A DNA stretch of 64,000 nt from Oreohelix idahoensis (GCA_024509875.1 JAMPIV010015252.1:117501-181500); one strand, 5' to 3'. Shown: positions 47,876 through 61,308, counted from the stretch's first letter. Notes: generated by a model from the letters alone, not told the origin. Program-made: numbers and translations.

Positions 47876-50825
47876 GTAAGTATCAGTTTAGAAATTGAAA
47901 TTATGCATCATTATTATAGCGATTACGTTTCTTGGCTCCATTGCAGCATACATCTTCCAACACATTCATGCCAGGTCCTGTCGTCGCATGCTATCACATT
48001 AAGGTCTGTTCATGTATTTCTCATCATCGTCATGTCTATCTTCAGTTCTCTACTACAAGGGTTTTTAGGTCAACCTCTACCTCCCTTGGCCTTTGAATTT
48101 CAGGACAATTACTTCGTGCTAATGCTGTCAACAGGTTTCCTCAAATTGTGTGATGTCTATCGCCAGGGTCTACTTCTCATGTCTTGATCCATATTTGTAA
48201 TCTTGCCGCAAAATTTCAATCCTTCTAGGATTTATGTTCCAGAGGCAGACAATAATGCTGACGAGACATTAGAATTGAAGATTATGATTTTTGATCTGAT
48301 ATCATGGGATTGCCTCTCCCACACTGCAGTGATAGTCCAACAATGCCAAAAATTTAGAGTATACAATGAGGGTCTTTAAAGGTATCCTCCTTGGCTCAAG
48401 ATTACTCTTGGCATAGTTATAAATAGAAGGATGGTGCTTCTAATTTAGGAAGTCTTTATAAGATTTTTCATAACTCAAGCAGAACGCTGAATTTATCAAA
48501 GGTGCCGTGCACTTTCTATCTACCCGCCTCTTCTATGAAGATAAAGATATATTTGCTTTTTCTGAGCCCCCAACTGAATTATCAGTAAAATATTTCTCTG
48601 TTGTATTATATATTTAAGATACCTGATTCCTACGTGTGCACTTCTTTCTGTGATAATTAATTCATTAATTTGTACATACATGCAACAAATTTAATAATGA
48701 ATTATTGTTTAACACGATAAATAAATAAGTAAAGTTTGTAAATTGAAAAATGTGGAGTTTTTCTTCACAGAAAATGGTTCAGGTGTCTTGATGTGGTGGT
48801 AAGGGGTATTTTTGCTATAAAAAGACTTAGCTGGCTAAATATTCAAACTGGTTTGCTGACTGTTCCGTCCATTATCGACTTCTGTGGGGAAGGCACGTCC
48901 CAGGCGCAGTTGCAAGGGTATCCGCTCCGAACGTCAAGGCAAGAATCTTCACAACCCATCAGAGGCAGTCATCTAGCGTAGACCAAAGCTCTTTGTCCAC
49001 AGATTCGTATCAAGCTGGTACCACACACTGGTATCTCCAACTTGTACTACAGACTTTGAGAAGAAACAAATATCTCTGATTAGAACAAGTCTCCTGACAC
49101 TAGTCAGGCGCCTTCCCGCTGACAATTGTACCGACAATTTTTCTTTTTTCTCAGTAATTTTACTCTCCCTGAGCATCAATCGTAAACCCAGTGGATTAGA
49201 TGACAAATAATCAATACTCTCGGTTAATTTGATGGAAAAATGTGGTTGGTCAGCGAAAACGACTTTTTCCTGATTTACACATGTGTAGCGAAAGGTTTTT
49301 CTAGTATGATAATAGTGGTAGAGCAGAAGTAGAATCTCTCTCCAGAAAGTATGAAGTTCCAGTGCCCGAGAAGTACACTGGTATTACAAATGAGTTACAG
49401 CTGTGAATACTCTGAGCTGGACAATAGATTTAGGCTTCAGAAGTATAAGTTGCTACTTTCGCTATAGTAACCTTATGTGATAATATAATTAAATTTGAAA
49501 AGGTAACTCAAAATTTAACAGTTAAAAATTTAACAAGTCTAATGAGTACAATTTCCCAATTTATTATGTACATCAATATTTTCTTGTAATGAGAAATGGG
49601 TGTTGGAAGATGGTAAAATGAATGAGTATTTATTGTTACAAATTAAAATAAGTAATAGAAACAAGCCTTGGATTTATCTTCCACTGATATTACAACAAAA
49701 GGATTGTCACATTATCTCTTGCCATCTAGTTGTCATCATTAGACAGTCGTTTTAGAAACTGCTCACAGTGTTTGTTGGATGGATACACATATAACTCATC
49801 TTATGTTATTAGCCACGTCTGCTCGAGGTTCCTGAGACACACTTGAATATGGAAGACTTTCCTTCAGCCCGCCCTATAACTACGGGGGACTAAGGTGTTG
49901 AGGATTGGTTGATCTCTAGGCTTCAGTTAGCAGGATCAACTGTCTTCAAGTCTTTTGGGTAAATTCAGTCAGGAATGATCATAATCTTGATCATCAATGA
50001 TCATAAACATTGATCATAAAACCCTCTTAGGATTTATAAGCTCACGGTGAGACTGTTTTGGTTGAAGTTAATCTGCCCTGCATGCAGCGGGAAAAAATAA
50101 CTTTTCTTGCAGATACTGTCTTCCAGTTTCTCACTCTGGCTTCTGGATTTGGTGTGTGTGATTTCCAACGCGCCGCTCTGTCTTTATATTTCAGTCTCTC
50201 GCCCGTACGAGAAAGCACCTCTAAAAATCCCAAAAGATTTTCGTTTAATCTCTCGGTTTGAGGCAATTTGAGGCGATCTGTGCTTTTCCTGTACTTGTTT
50301 TTTTCTTCTGTTCACTGCACACTTATATCCTTCCTTCCTTCCTAGGTATCATTTCCTTTTCCCCATATGAGGCTTTCATTCTATCCAATTTATATTTAAA
50401 TCCGTTGAGGAACGTAGTTATAATATATGTTTAAAGATTATTAGCTAACTTTTAGCAGATGTGATGAAGGTGAAAAATATTAATTATCTTTAAAACTATT
50501 TATATTTGAATAATATCCTTTTGGATATAATTCCTAGTCTATCTCCTTTGTTGAATTATTTTTATTTAATTGTATTCCAACCAGGCGTTCTCTTGTAGTT
50601 AATAATTTAATGTCCAGTAAATGCAAACTTTTAAAGTCCGCCATACATTCCTATATAGCTATTTCCTCATTCTTCAGTAATATTGTCTGGCTTTAACCGT
50701 AATTCACGTTTCCCGTCCTCAAACTTCAAAGAAAGACCGTCAAGCTGTCATTGCGCTGGTGTGTGTGTGTGTGTGCGCTGTGGGCGTGTTGCGCTACAAC
50801 CAAGCAAGTGTTATCAAATCTCGCT
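47876..50825. other. Stretch without recognised gene, probably intron
   Basis: Starts with the GTAAGT donor. AT-rich with simple repeats; a palindromic GATCAT stretch lies at about 49978-50025. Open frames here are short and show no family features. I found no further laminin-G exon. Confidence 0.4.
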
Positions 50826-51760
50826 ACAACATGTTTAAATATACATATAGACTTATTGAAATGTTAATTTAATAAATATGTACACAATGATGCCATCTTC
50901 ATCCACTCCCTGCTCCACTTGGCGCCTGAGGCTACCTATGCTTTTGGTTTCCTGTGAGAAAACCGATATGAAGCAGTCACCAGCGCTTGTTGTGTTGATT
51001 AACATTTTCAAATGCTGAGGTTGCTAGCCTCTTGCACAACCAGCAGCACGTTTAACTTGTCAAATGGAAAATATAAAATGTTAAGATGTACAGCTCACCC
51101 CGTATCGGGTTATAATTTACAGACGTCTGACACAGGAAGACTTGAATCTGATGTTGGGCCACTGGTTGTGAGGCCATCTTACAAGTAGTCTGGGTATTAA
51201 TCTTATTTATAATCCCCCTTTATCCTGTATATAGGTTTTCTTTCTGGTTAGTTTCGGAAGATCCTCAATATTTGTTCCTGTCCCCTTTATAGCTGGTTTA
51301 CACTTGTTTAAATTTACATATACACTTATTAAAACGTTAATGCCTAGTGCTACCTCTGCTTTTGGTTTACTAAGGGAAAAATCAGCATGAAGCAGTCACC
51401 AGCGCTTGCTGTGGAGGTTCATGACTATCATTTTCTTATGCTGAGGTTGCCAGCCTCTTATGAACTTGTACAACCACCAGCAAGTTAAACATTTCAAATG
51501 CAAAATATAAAATGATAAGATGTACAACTCACCCTGTATCGGGTTATAATTTGTAAACGTCTGGCACTAGAAGACTTCCCAATAATGTCGGGCTACGGGT
51601 TATAAGGCCGTTGTACAGCTAGTTAGGGTATTAATATTATTTCTTATTCCACTATTATCCTGTTATATAGGTTCCGAGGACTTTGTGGTTTCCGGTATTA
51701 TAAAGTCGAGTTTTCTTGCTGGTTAATTTCAGAAGATCCTCAATTCTTGGTCCAATTCTG
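50826..51760. repeat. Diverged tandem duplication, about 470-bp units
   Basis: 50826-51290 and 51300-51760 share many blocks in the same order: AAGCAGTCACCAGCGCTTG, ATGCTGAGGTTGC, ATCGGGTTATAATTT, AGAAGATCCTCAAT-like. Identity is roughly 75-80 percent by eye. Function unknown. Confidence 0.75.
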
Positions 51761-53191
51761 TTCATTGAAATACTACTTTTCTTCGGTCCTAGCTTGTCTG
51801 AAAGCGTCGTCTTGACTCATTGGAAAAAGTGTCGAAGTCTAAACTTGAGCTACACTATAATGACACTTTGCTCATGCTCTCCTCTTTCTAAGCGGGATAA
51901 AAGTCGTCAATCAGACGTAATGTATTTTTAACTATTTTTATCTAGGACAAGCAGATTCAAATGTTTGACTTTAGTATATATCTTCTTCCCCCACTTCTCA
52001 TGAAATTCAGCATGACACAGGTAACTAAATATCCTACCATATAAGGTATTAATGCTACCGCCTTTTTTAGATGATTCATGTCTGAAATTCATAACAAACC
52101 TTCAGTTTAATTTGTTATCATAAATGATCATAAACAGGAGTCCACCCGCGGTAATGTTGCATATCACGTCTGCCACACCAAAGGTACACTAGCAGTTTAT
52201 CTTTCGATTAACCATACGAAAAGTATGGGTGCTAAGTTTGGTGAGCTAGTACGTTCCCGCCTGTGTTTGTTTTTCACAGGTAAGGCAGATTGGTCTGACT
52301 GATTCCAACTGGGTTGTTAACGTTATCTCTACCCATGGCAGATCAGGCAAAACAACATTACGAGTCATGCTTTCCAATATGAAAAAAAAATTCAAAAAAT
52401 ACGGGGAAGGAAGAAATAAATGGACGGCACAAGAAAGAGAAAAAGGCAGGTAGAACACGATAAAATGAAGAGCACACACGTATGACGTTATATACAAGTG
52501 CATCTCCAACTTTCTAAATACTGTCGCCAGACTCCATGTAGAGCATGATGATCTACCACGATTGTTAGTTATCTATTACTTAGGACATTACCATTTACGT
52601 CTGTACTGCCAGCCTTACCTAAGTAGTGAATGTCAGTAAATTAAATATATGTACATATAGATATAAACTGTCTGTTAGCAGTTAGTGTATTTTCTTACAT
52701 GAACTATGTCGTTGTATTGCCTCCTTTTGGGGATCCGGCTTTCTCTATTCCCAGCATTTAATAATAATCGTATCATAGAGAAATGTAAGGAAGACAAGTG
52801 GCACGGATATTGAACTGATTCACCAAGGTCATTCTTAGATAGTATCTTAAGACAATGTTTCCTATTTAATTGGTTATGTCCTTTAATGAAGAGCACACAT
52901 TTGCTGGTCCAAGCTAGATAGGTCATTGACCTGTTTTGCTCTTGTGTATAGTCTTAATGTTTGGAAGTTATCTCCAGCTTTAGACTCTTGATCTTTGTCA
53001 ATACAGCGAGAAAGTTCATTCAGTTATCAATTCTCATTTGACTATCCTCACTGGTTACAAAATAACGTATTTGCTGTCAATTGCTGCATATAGTCATTTG
53101 TAATATAAGCCAATCTTTTTTTTTTAAATAAAACTTTGCCTTGCTAACGCGAGGCGCGTCCCGTTGAACCTGGTCGGCTATATTAGGGCGG
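51761..53191. other. Stretch without recognised gene
   Basis: AT-rich. Open frames at 52246-52509 and 52675-52926 (minus) have no recognisable features. Confidence 0.4.
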
Positions 53192-53780
53192 ATGTCCAAA
53201 CATGAAAGACTTTTAGATCTGTTGAACATATTTAACAACATCTGGAAATCTTCTCAGTCCAGCACAAACACAAAATTAAGACTATACGAGACCTGTATAC
53301 TTTCTGTACTTCTGTACGGTACGGAATACTGGAGAGTAACAGAAAAGGAACTGTCCAAATTGTCCTCTTCCCACACAACCTGCCTAAGGACAATTCTTCG
53401 ATTATTTTTTTAGACTGATTACCATCCCCAACCAGGAACTATTTACGCGGAGCAGTCAAAAAGGCATGCACACCATCACTGCGGGCAAACGATGGCGCTG
53501 GGTTGGTTTTGTATCCGGAAGAGACTCCGACACCATTACAAGAACTGCTATGGTACGGAACCTAGAAGGAAGGCGAAAGAGAGGCACGCCATAGACAACC
53601 AGAGTTGGGGCCCTGCATAAAGTGTGGCCACCGACAGAACCAAGTGGAGACAATTTGTAGCTGCCTTACAAGACGCCACTAGGCGTGATGGCCACCGACA
53701 GAGCCAAGTGGAGACAGTTTGTTGCTGCCCTTCAATACACCAACAGGCGTGATGGCCACCGACTGTCAGTCAGGGACTAA
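53192..53780 (+). pseudogene. LINE ORF2 C-terminal remnant
   Basis: Starts within the region after reverse transcriptase (LRLYETCILSVLLYGTEYW), then a stop at 53411-53413. The conserved basic part VGFVSGRDSDTITRTAMVRN and RRKRGTP follow, then a tail (TKWRQFVAALQDATRRDGH) that is tandemly repeated about 66 bp later. The tail units match an insertion at about 46280-46494. Several frame breaks; no endonuclease or catalytic region. Confidence 0.75.
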
Positions 53781-53817
53781 GGATTCAAGAAGAAGTAGAC
53801 TACAAATAACATAAAAG

Positions 53818-54716
53818 TTTATTGGGATGTGTTTACATTTAATGTCTTTCTTTGACATATCTTCTAGACCAGGTATTGGGATGTGTTTACATTTAATGTC
53901 TTTCTTTGACATATCTCCTAGACCAGGTATTGGGATGTGTTTACATTTAATGTCTTTCTTTGACATATCTTCTAGACCAGGTATTGGGATGTGTTTTTCT
54001 TTGACATATCTCCTAGACCAGGTATTGGGATGTGTTTACATTTAATGTCTTTCTTTGACATATCTCCTAGACCAGGTATTGGGATGTGTTTACATTTAAT
54101 GTCTTTCTTTGACATATCTCCTAGACCAGGTATTGGGATGTGTTTACATTTAATGTCTTTCTTTGACATATCTTCTAGACCAGGTATTGGGATGCGTTTA
54201 CATTTAATGTCTTTCTTTGACATATCTCCTAGACCAGGTATTGGGATGTGTTTACATTTAATGTCTTTCTTTGACATATCTTCTAGACCAGGTATTGGGA
54301 TGTGTTTACATTTAATGTCTTTCTTTGACATATCTCCTAGACCAGGTATTGGGATGTGTTTACATTTAATGTCTTTCTTTGACATATCTTCTAGACCAGT
54401 TATTGGGACGTTTTTACATTTAATGTCTTTCTTTGACATATCTTATAGACCAGGTATTGGGATGTGTTTACATTTAATGTCTTTCTTTGACATATCTTCT
54501 AGACCAGTTATTGAGACGTTTTTACATTTAATGTCTTTCTTTGACATATCTTATAGACCAGGTATTGGGATGTGTTGACATTTAATGTCTTTCTTTGACA
54601 TATCTCCTAGACCAGGTATTGGGATGTGTTGACATTTAATGTCTTTCTTTGACATATCTTCTAGACCAGGTATTGGGATGTGTTGACATTTAATGTCTTT
54701 CTTTGACATATCTCCT
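53818..54716. repeat. 54-bp satellite array, about 16-17 copies
   Basis: Unit TTGGGATGTGTTTACATTTA followed by ATGTCTTTCTTTGACATATC and TCCTAGACCAGGTA. One unit near 53990 is shortened. Units vary between TCTTCTAG and TCTCCTAG and between GGTATTGGG and TTATTGGG. Since 54 is a multiple of three, long open frames run through both strands (for example MSKKDIKCKHIPIPGLGD repeated on the minus strand); they are a by-product of the repeat length unless shown to be expressed. Confidence 0.97.
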
Positions 54717-54724
54717 AGATGAGC

Positions 54725-55834
54725 TGTTACGTACATTTATTACCTAAGGGGGTAGTCTTCGGTCCTGTCAAATGTACGCACCAGTTTTATATAGTTATAT
54801 TATTTGTGCGTTCGATTGATTCACGCACTGACGTGCACAATGCAGTGTGAGTTGCTTTGGACGCACGGGTAACCTAGTTTAAGGGATTGTGACGTCATGT
54901 TTTGAACGGGGTAGTTCGGACCTTGTTGATGTCCGAGATATATTTCTTGGAAATTGCTGGCAAGTTTGAAGAAGCCATTATGTATATTGATTCTACTGGT
55001 ATTCATGATGAAACCTATAGTAGAAGTATCAAGTAAGTGTCGCCCCAGGTCATATCAACTGTTTATTGAATTAAATTAAATTATTAGGCTGCTCCTAGTT
55101 TGATCTAGCGGGAATTCATCATAGCATGTCATTCCTAGAATGGACAGACGGAGTCGTTAGCCCTTTTGAATTACCGTAGAGGGATGATACCTACGAGTGA
55201 ACGAAGTTAATTGATTCGTATGCTTCACATGTTTTATATGCCGTATTTTGTCAATGCCAAAGTCGTGGCATGGATATAAAGAGAGGTTAGCCAACACAGA
55301 TCTCTAACCTGGTTGTATTGTTGTGGATGACTTTATTTGGATGTTTACAAATATATGCTACATAAGTATTGTATGAAGAAAGTCTGGGAATTTTACGGGT
55401 ATGATATCAAAGATTGATCCTTGAACATGAATCCGTTTACCACGATAGACGTCCTTGGAAGAAGGTCAACGGACTTCATCATAAATGTATATTAGAGGGT
55501 AACCGAAGTGATCCTTAGCTCACTTGGATAGAAGAGGACTTGATTATTGAAGAATCTCCAAGAATTTGAGAGTATGATCAGCAACTTTAAAAGTATGACA
55601 TTAGCATCTGTAATCTGTAACCATGATCGTCTTGTGTATTCCCACTCTATATATGTGTCACGTCAAATAAAATACATGTACCGTTATCAACAGACTTGTG
55701 TACTGCCAATAAGTAACAAGTTAAACCCCTACTTGTTGGAGTTCGTTTGAAGAACAGTTTTCTGACATTTTTGTTCCTATTCAACCATTCGCGTTATGAA
55801 GATCAATACCATTATAGAAAGAAACGGCCCAACA
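54725..55834 (+). repeat. Element C 5' LTR
   Basis: 1110 bp, TGTTACG...CCCAACA. Preceded by GAGC at the satellite edge. After 5 bases the primer-binding-like TGGTATGCCAGTGTG follows at 55840. Confidence 0.93.
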
Positions 55835-56884
55835 GTAATTGGTATGCCAGTGTGTCTTGAATTACTCAGGATTTAACACGGGAACTACCTCACAAGTTCC
55901 ACAATAGTCGAAAATACGTGGATTTTCTAACAGTACATACTCCTGATAACGGCTACCAGAAGGTCAAGGTCGACAGTGAACCTCTTCATCAAGTTCTACA
56001 TGGTATGACTACGTTGGACCTCATCTTTTAGTCCTCATTACGTGCGAGCAGTACTCAAATACTCAAGGCGAAGTATTTCGAAGTCTCAAACGTACATCTA
56101 CGGAGACGAGGCACATTTTTTTTCTTGCACGCGAGATAAGTATTAACGTGGTATCGTTGTACGCTTTATTACGTTTAGCTGTGCCTCATGTGATTATGTC
56201 CACCTATATACTTTTCATGTTGCTTGTTCTGTGTTTTATATTCGTCGTGGGAGGTAGGGAGGTTGATCTGACGAACGAGATCCATCTCGAAGCCAATTCG
56301 GGCTCTTCGTCAGACGTTCTGTAGGGCTCAACTGGTAAGTTTCAATTGAGCGATAATTCCGGTACAAGGCTAGAAACCTTGCCGAAGTTCCGATCGCTAA
56401 TTGTTCCTTATAATAGTATCTGTTTAGCTGTTTCGTCACGTTTACTTGTTGTTCTCGTAGTTATTTTTACTCGTATTTAGTTTTATGATGAATTTTGTTT
56501 GTATTATGCGTCCGTCTCACCTTTCCTGTCGTTCAGTTTTTTACAAAACCTATATTTTTACACTGTATTGTCAAATGTTCTGTTGAGTATCTGATCGTAG
56601 TTGTCATCGTAATTTTTTACGATATTCTATTTTAGTTATACCTTTCTATTTTTTGTTGATTGCTACGATTGTGTTCACCCGTCTTGATTATCATGTCTTG
56701 TCAGTAATGTTTCTATTGTCTTTCACGTTGTTGATTTCATGACATTACATTACATAAATTACTGTATTGATTATTAATATTATTGCCTATTATATAACTT
56801 GATTTTACCGTTCTAGGACAGGAACGAAGACCACTAGTTGTAGTAACACTTTTAAGTAGTATTATTACATAATAATATTGAATA
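55835..56884 (+). other. Element C leader and primer-binding site
   Basis: Untranslated leader. The primer-binding site begins at 55840. At 56267-56314 lies a possible three-way junction: 9-bp outer stem TCTGACGAA/TTCGTCAGA, inner hairpins CGAGA-TCCA-TCTCG and AGCC/GGCT. At about 56344-56401 a long hairpin with AGCGAT/ATCGCT arms is closely shared with element F. A TTACACTGT block lies near 56559. Confidence 0.65.
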
Positions 56885-58346
56885 ATGTCTACCTTAGACT
56901 ATTTTATTAAGCAGGCTAAGGCGCTTAATATACCTCAGGAAGAGATTAGAGCATTTGCACTTGCAGAATATAAGAAAGCTCAAGAAATAGAAGCTGAACA
57001 GAGAAAGCTAGAAACTTTAAGATTACAAAATTTGAAATCTGAGGCTGAGGAGGATGAAAAGAAGAGGAAATTTATAGCTGAGGAAGAGGAGAAAAAAATG
57101 AGATTAACTGCTGAGGAGGATGAAAAGAAGAGGAAATTTATAGCTGAGGAAGAGGAGAAAAAAATGAGATGAGCCGCTGAATTAGAAGAGAAACGATTTC
57201 AGAAGGAGATGGAAAATAAACAAAAGGAAATGCAAGAAAGAAGATTAATAGCTGAACAAAATACATTACGACTTCAGCTTGAGATGGAAGAGAATGATAG
57301 AAAACGACAGCATGAACTGAAATTAGCAGAGTCAGAATATGAGAGACTTAGGTTAACTCAGGAAGCTAATTCTCAGAGAACTTTTGAAAGCCAAACTTCA
57401 TCCAGACATGATCATTTTAAGGAAATTCACCTTAAATTACCTAAATTTAATCCACCGTCGGATGACATAATATTTTTCCTAGATAGATATGAGGCCACTT
57501 GTATTTCATATAACGTGGATAAAACACTGTATTGCACATATTTATCCAGGTTACTTACTGGTGATGCTTTAGCAGTTTATCATACTACCAGTATTAATGA
57601 GAAGAATGATTATAATGCTCTTAGAGCCGCACTTCTGAAGAAATTTCAAATGACAGAAGATGAATACCGATTAAGATTTCGTACATTACTACCGCAATCA
57701 AGCAGAAATTTCAGTGATTTTCTGTCACAAATACGACTAACCCTAGAAAGATGGATCGAATTATCCAAAATTGAAAAGACGTATGAAGGTCTCTTCGATT
57801 TACTGATGCGCGATAAGGTACTATCGTCTGTAAATCCTACATTTCTCGCATTTTTACACGAACGGAAACCTTTATCAATGAAAGACTTAGAAGAACATGC
57901 AAAAAAATTTTTGCACTGCTCACCCAACCATGGATCTAAGTAATGCACATATTAAGAATGAATTGCCTGTTGCTTTTGCAGCACAACAAAACAATTTTTC
58001 ACGAAATCGTTCTTTTAGTGCTGACAGGTATGTCAATAAGGGAAATAATCACAATTTTAACAATGATAACTTTTACAAAGGGAAGCAATTTCAACAATCT
58101 GCTCCATTTAATGTTTCTTGGAACCAAACTCACAGATCGCGAGATTTTGGTAACAATAATTTTAAAAATAATCAAGGACATTATAATAAACAAAACTGGA
58201 GATCAAGATCTCAGGGTCCACAAAACAGACAAGGTTCTTGGAATAAAAATTTTAAAGAACAGCATAACTTTAATTATACAAATTATCGGACTCATCCGAA
58301 TTTTAACTCTAGTAGAAACGAATTATGGACATTATGGCAATTTTAA
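56885..58346 (+). pseudogene. Element C gag
   Basis: Starts MSTLDYFIKQAKALNI at 56885. A Glu/Lys coiled coil contains a repeated EEDEKKRKFIAEEEEKKMR unit and then a TGA stop (57170-57172) in the same frame as the downstream part from 57173. The gag core includes LKLPKFNPPSDDIIFFLDRY and LMRDKVLSSVNPTFLAFL. A run of A and T near 57905 shifts the frame into 57897-58346, which holds the Asn/Arg/Phe-rich basic region. A second shift near 58325 leads into the pol frame. Homologous to D throughout. Confidence 0.9.
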
Positions 58347-61308
58347 TGCAAATAATCAAAATCGATCGCGTCTTAGAGATAGATCGTCAAGTAATACGGG
58401 TAGACATTCTAATGTCGCTTTAAGTGATACACAGGCTAACATTGAACAGGGTAAAGTAACTGAAACTCACAATGCTATGTCTTGTTCTCTTGATTGTACC
58501 CAGGTGAAAGACTGTCCAGAATGCTCGACTCTTTTCCAGCCTAAGGCGATCACGACGCTGCGTTGCGGACATACCTTGCCTAGTCTTCCTGTAGTCTGTA
58601 CGGCCACTGCTGCGTCAGTACACCAGGGACAGGGCTCTCTTAAGTTTAACAAGGGATTTGTCAACAACATTTCATGCTCTCTCCTATTTGACTCAGGTTG
58701 TAGCACTGTGGGCGTCCGGACTTCGCTGATCAACCCAAGTTGTGCCACGGGCAGGGTTGTCAAGTGTGTGACTTTCGGCGGCACCGTTGAAACATTTCCC
58801 ACTGCTATTATTGAACTTAATACACCATTTTTTTCAGGAAAGATCCAGGCATGTCTCCTTCCGAATCCAATTTGTGATGTAATACTTGGTCGCATACATG
58901 GTATTAAAGAGTGTACACCACAGCAAATAGCTGAATGGGAAGAGCGACATATTCAAACTGCAAATGCAGTAGTGACTAGAGCGCAAGCTACTAATATGTC
59001 GCATGATACACCTATTGAACCTACAGTTCATACCACTTGTGATGATGATGCTCCTATTTCACGGGAGTTGTTTGCAACATTGCAAAAGAATGATGATTCA
59101 TTAAAAAAAATTTTTCAGTATGTGAACAAAAAGAATACCAGCAACAAACTTGCAAAATCTAGACATGACTTTATACTTAAAAATGGGATTTTGGTTAGAG
59201 TAATACGGGAAAAGGATTCATCCTTATGTTATCAGATCCTAGTCCCATCCTCTATGAGATCTCGTATATTACGACATGCGCATGACTCGCAATGTGCGGG
59301 CCATATGGGTTTTTCGCGTACCAAATCCAGAGTGCTTTCGGCATTCTACTGGCCAGGCGTCCATAGGGACATCACTCTCTATTGTCGGTCCTGTTTGATA
59401 TGTCAGGAAGTTAAGGTACGGGGTCCATTTCATGCGGCTCCTATTCAAGCTGCGGACATCCCGATTAGACCATTTGATAAAATGGCTATAGACATTATTG
59501 GTCCGATGCTTCCATCTGCTAGAGGGCATACGCATATTCTTACGTGCATTGATATGTGCACTCGTTGGCCTGAGGCCATCCCTCTCAAGAACACTTCATC
59601 TGCCAGTGTAGCAGAGGCATTGATGTTAATCTTCTCACGCATTGGTTTTCCACGGAAAATCTTGTCGGATCATGGGGTTCAGTTCATTTCTGAATCCATG
59701 TCTCAAGTTATGAAGACATTAGGTATAGACAGATCTCTTAGTTCTATTTATCATCCGATGTCAAATGGGTTAATTGAGCGTCTCAATAGGACACTCAAGC
59801 AGTTGTTGGGTAAGATGACCCAAGACCATCCCCAAGACTGGGATCGGGTCATACCCGCTGCTCTGTTCGCGTATCGCGAAGTACAAAATCAAGCCACGGG
59901 GTTTTCTCCGTTCCAGCTAGTTTTTGGCATGCAACCACGCGGTCCGATGTCGTTAATCCACGACTTATTGGTTGACGAGAATATTGAAGAGGAAACTCAA
60001 TCCTCTTATGAGTATGTGATCTCTCTGAGAAAGAGAATCATAGATGCTTGTAGACTAGCTACTGCATCATCCGAACAAGCCAAAGAAAAAGCTCGTCTAT
60101 TTGCAAACAAGTATAGACGTCTTCGCCAGCTTATTCCTGGTGACGAAGCTTTTGTATTACTCCCTGCGCATAACAATCGTCTTTTAATTACCTGGAGAGG
60201 TCCTTTCAGGATCATCTCAAGAATATCCGATGTCGACTACATCGTTGATGTTAATGGTAAACATAAAACCTTCCACATTAACATGTTGAAGGAGTATTAC
60301 TCACGTCCTGATTATCTACAGTCAGTGTTCCAGGCAACTGACGATCCTACACCTCCTATTCAACACTATTCTAGTTTGTCAGTCATCCAAGAAGAAGAAT
60401 CTTCTTTCGATGATGTACAACTACCAATACCAGTTGTACCACTCCATTCCACTGAGAAATGGAATGATGTTACGATCTCATCTACTCTTTCGGCTGATCA
60501 ACGTCAGCAAGTCTCTAATATTCTACACTCGTATGAGGATGTCCTCACTGACATCCCAGGTCATACGTCAGTCATCCAACATGACATTATTCTGACTGAC
60601 GATACGCCTATTCGAGTTCGCCCATATCCTATCCCTTTACACTTTCGTGATAAGGTTGATAAGGAATTGGATGAGATGCTTCAATTAAATATAATTGAAC
60701 CATCTTCATCACCATATTCTTCTTCTATGGTAATCATTAAGAAGAAGGACAACAATATACGTCTTTGCGTAGATTACAGGAAATTAAACAAAGTTACAAA
60801 ATTCGATGCGGAACCGTTACCTCTTTTAGACGACTTATTGGAGAGATTATCTCATGCCACATTCTTTTCGAAATTTGACCTTTCAAAGGGCTATTGGCAA
60901 GTGCCACTCACTCCTAAAGCAAAGCCATTCACCGCTTTTTCGACGCCACGGGGTCTTTTTCAATGGAATTTTATGCCATTCGGATTAATGAATGCGCCAG
61001 CTACCTTTGTACGCATGATGCGCCGCATATTGTCTCATCGTCCTGATGTCATTACTTATATAGATGACATCTGTCTTTTCAGTGACTCTTGGGATGAACA
61101 TATTCATGGATTAAAAGCTTTACTTTCTACCTTACGGGATTATAACTTAACAGCGAAACCTTCAAAGGCTTTTGTCGGTTTTCATGACATCTCATTTCTG
61201 GGTCACCGCATAGGTCATGGTTTCATGTATACAGAAGACAGTAACGTCTCTAAAATTTTAAACATCTCAGCACCTAAGACAAAAAAAAACAAGTTAGGTC
61301 GCTTTTAG
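58330..61308 (+). pseudogene. Element C zinc motif, protease, integrase and reverse transcriptase
   Basis: This is the genuine part of a 1121-codon frame that formally opens at 57943; the first 120 or so codons are out of phase. Order: CPECSTLF...LRCGH (about 58510-58570); DSG protease LLFDSGCSTVGVRTSL (about 58680); integrase zinc region (59274-59415), core D in MAIDIIGP (about 59485), D in LSDHGVQ (about 59665), E in NGLIERLNR (about 59775); C-terminal part; reverse transcriptase RLCVDYRKLN (about 60760), catalytic YIDD (about 61057). An extra base in an A run near 61285 ends the frame. Confidence 0.93.

Noticed and set aside
53972..54439. Long ORFs on both strands in the satellite
   Set aside because: They follow from a 54-bp unit without stops; no start context or conservation suggests a protein.
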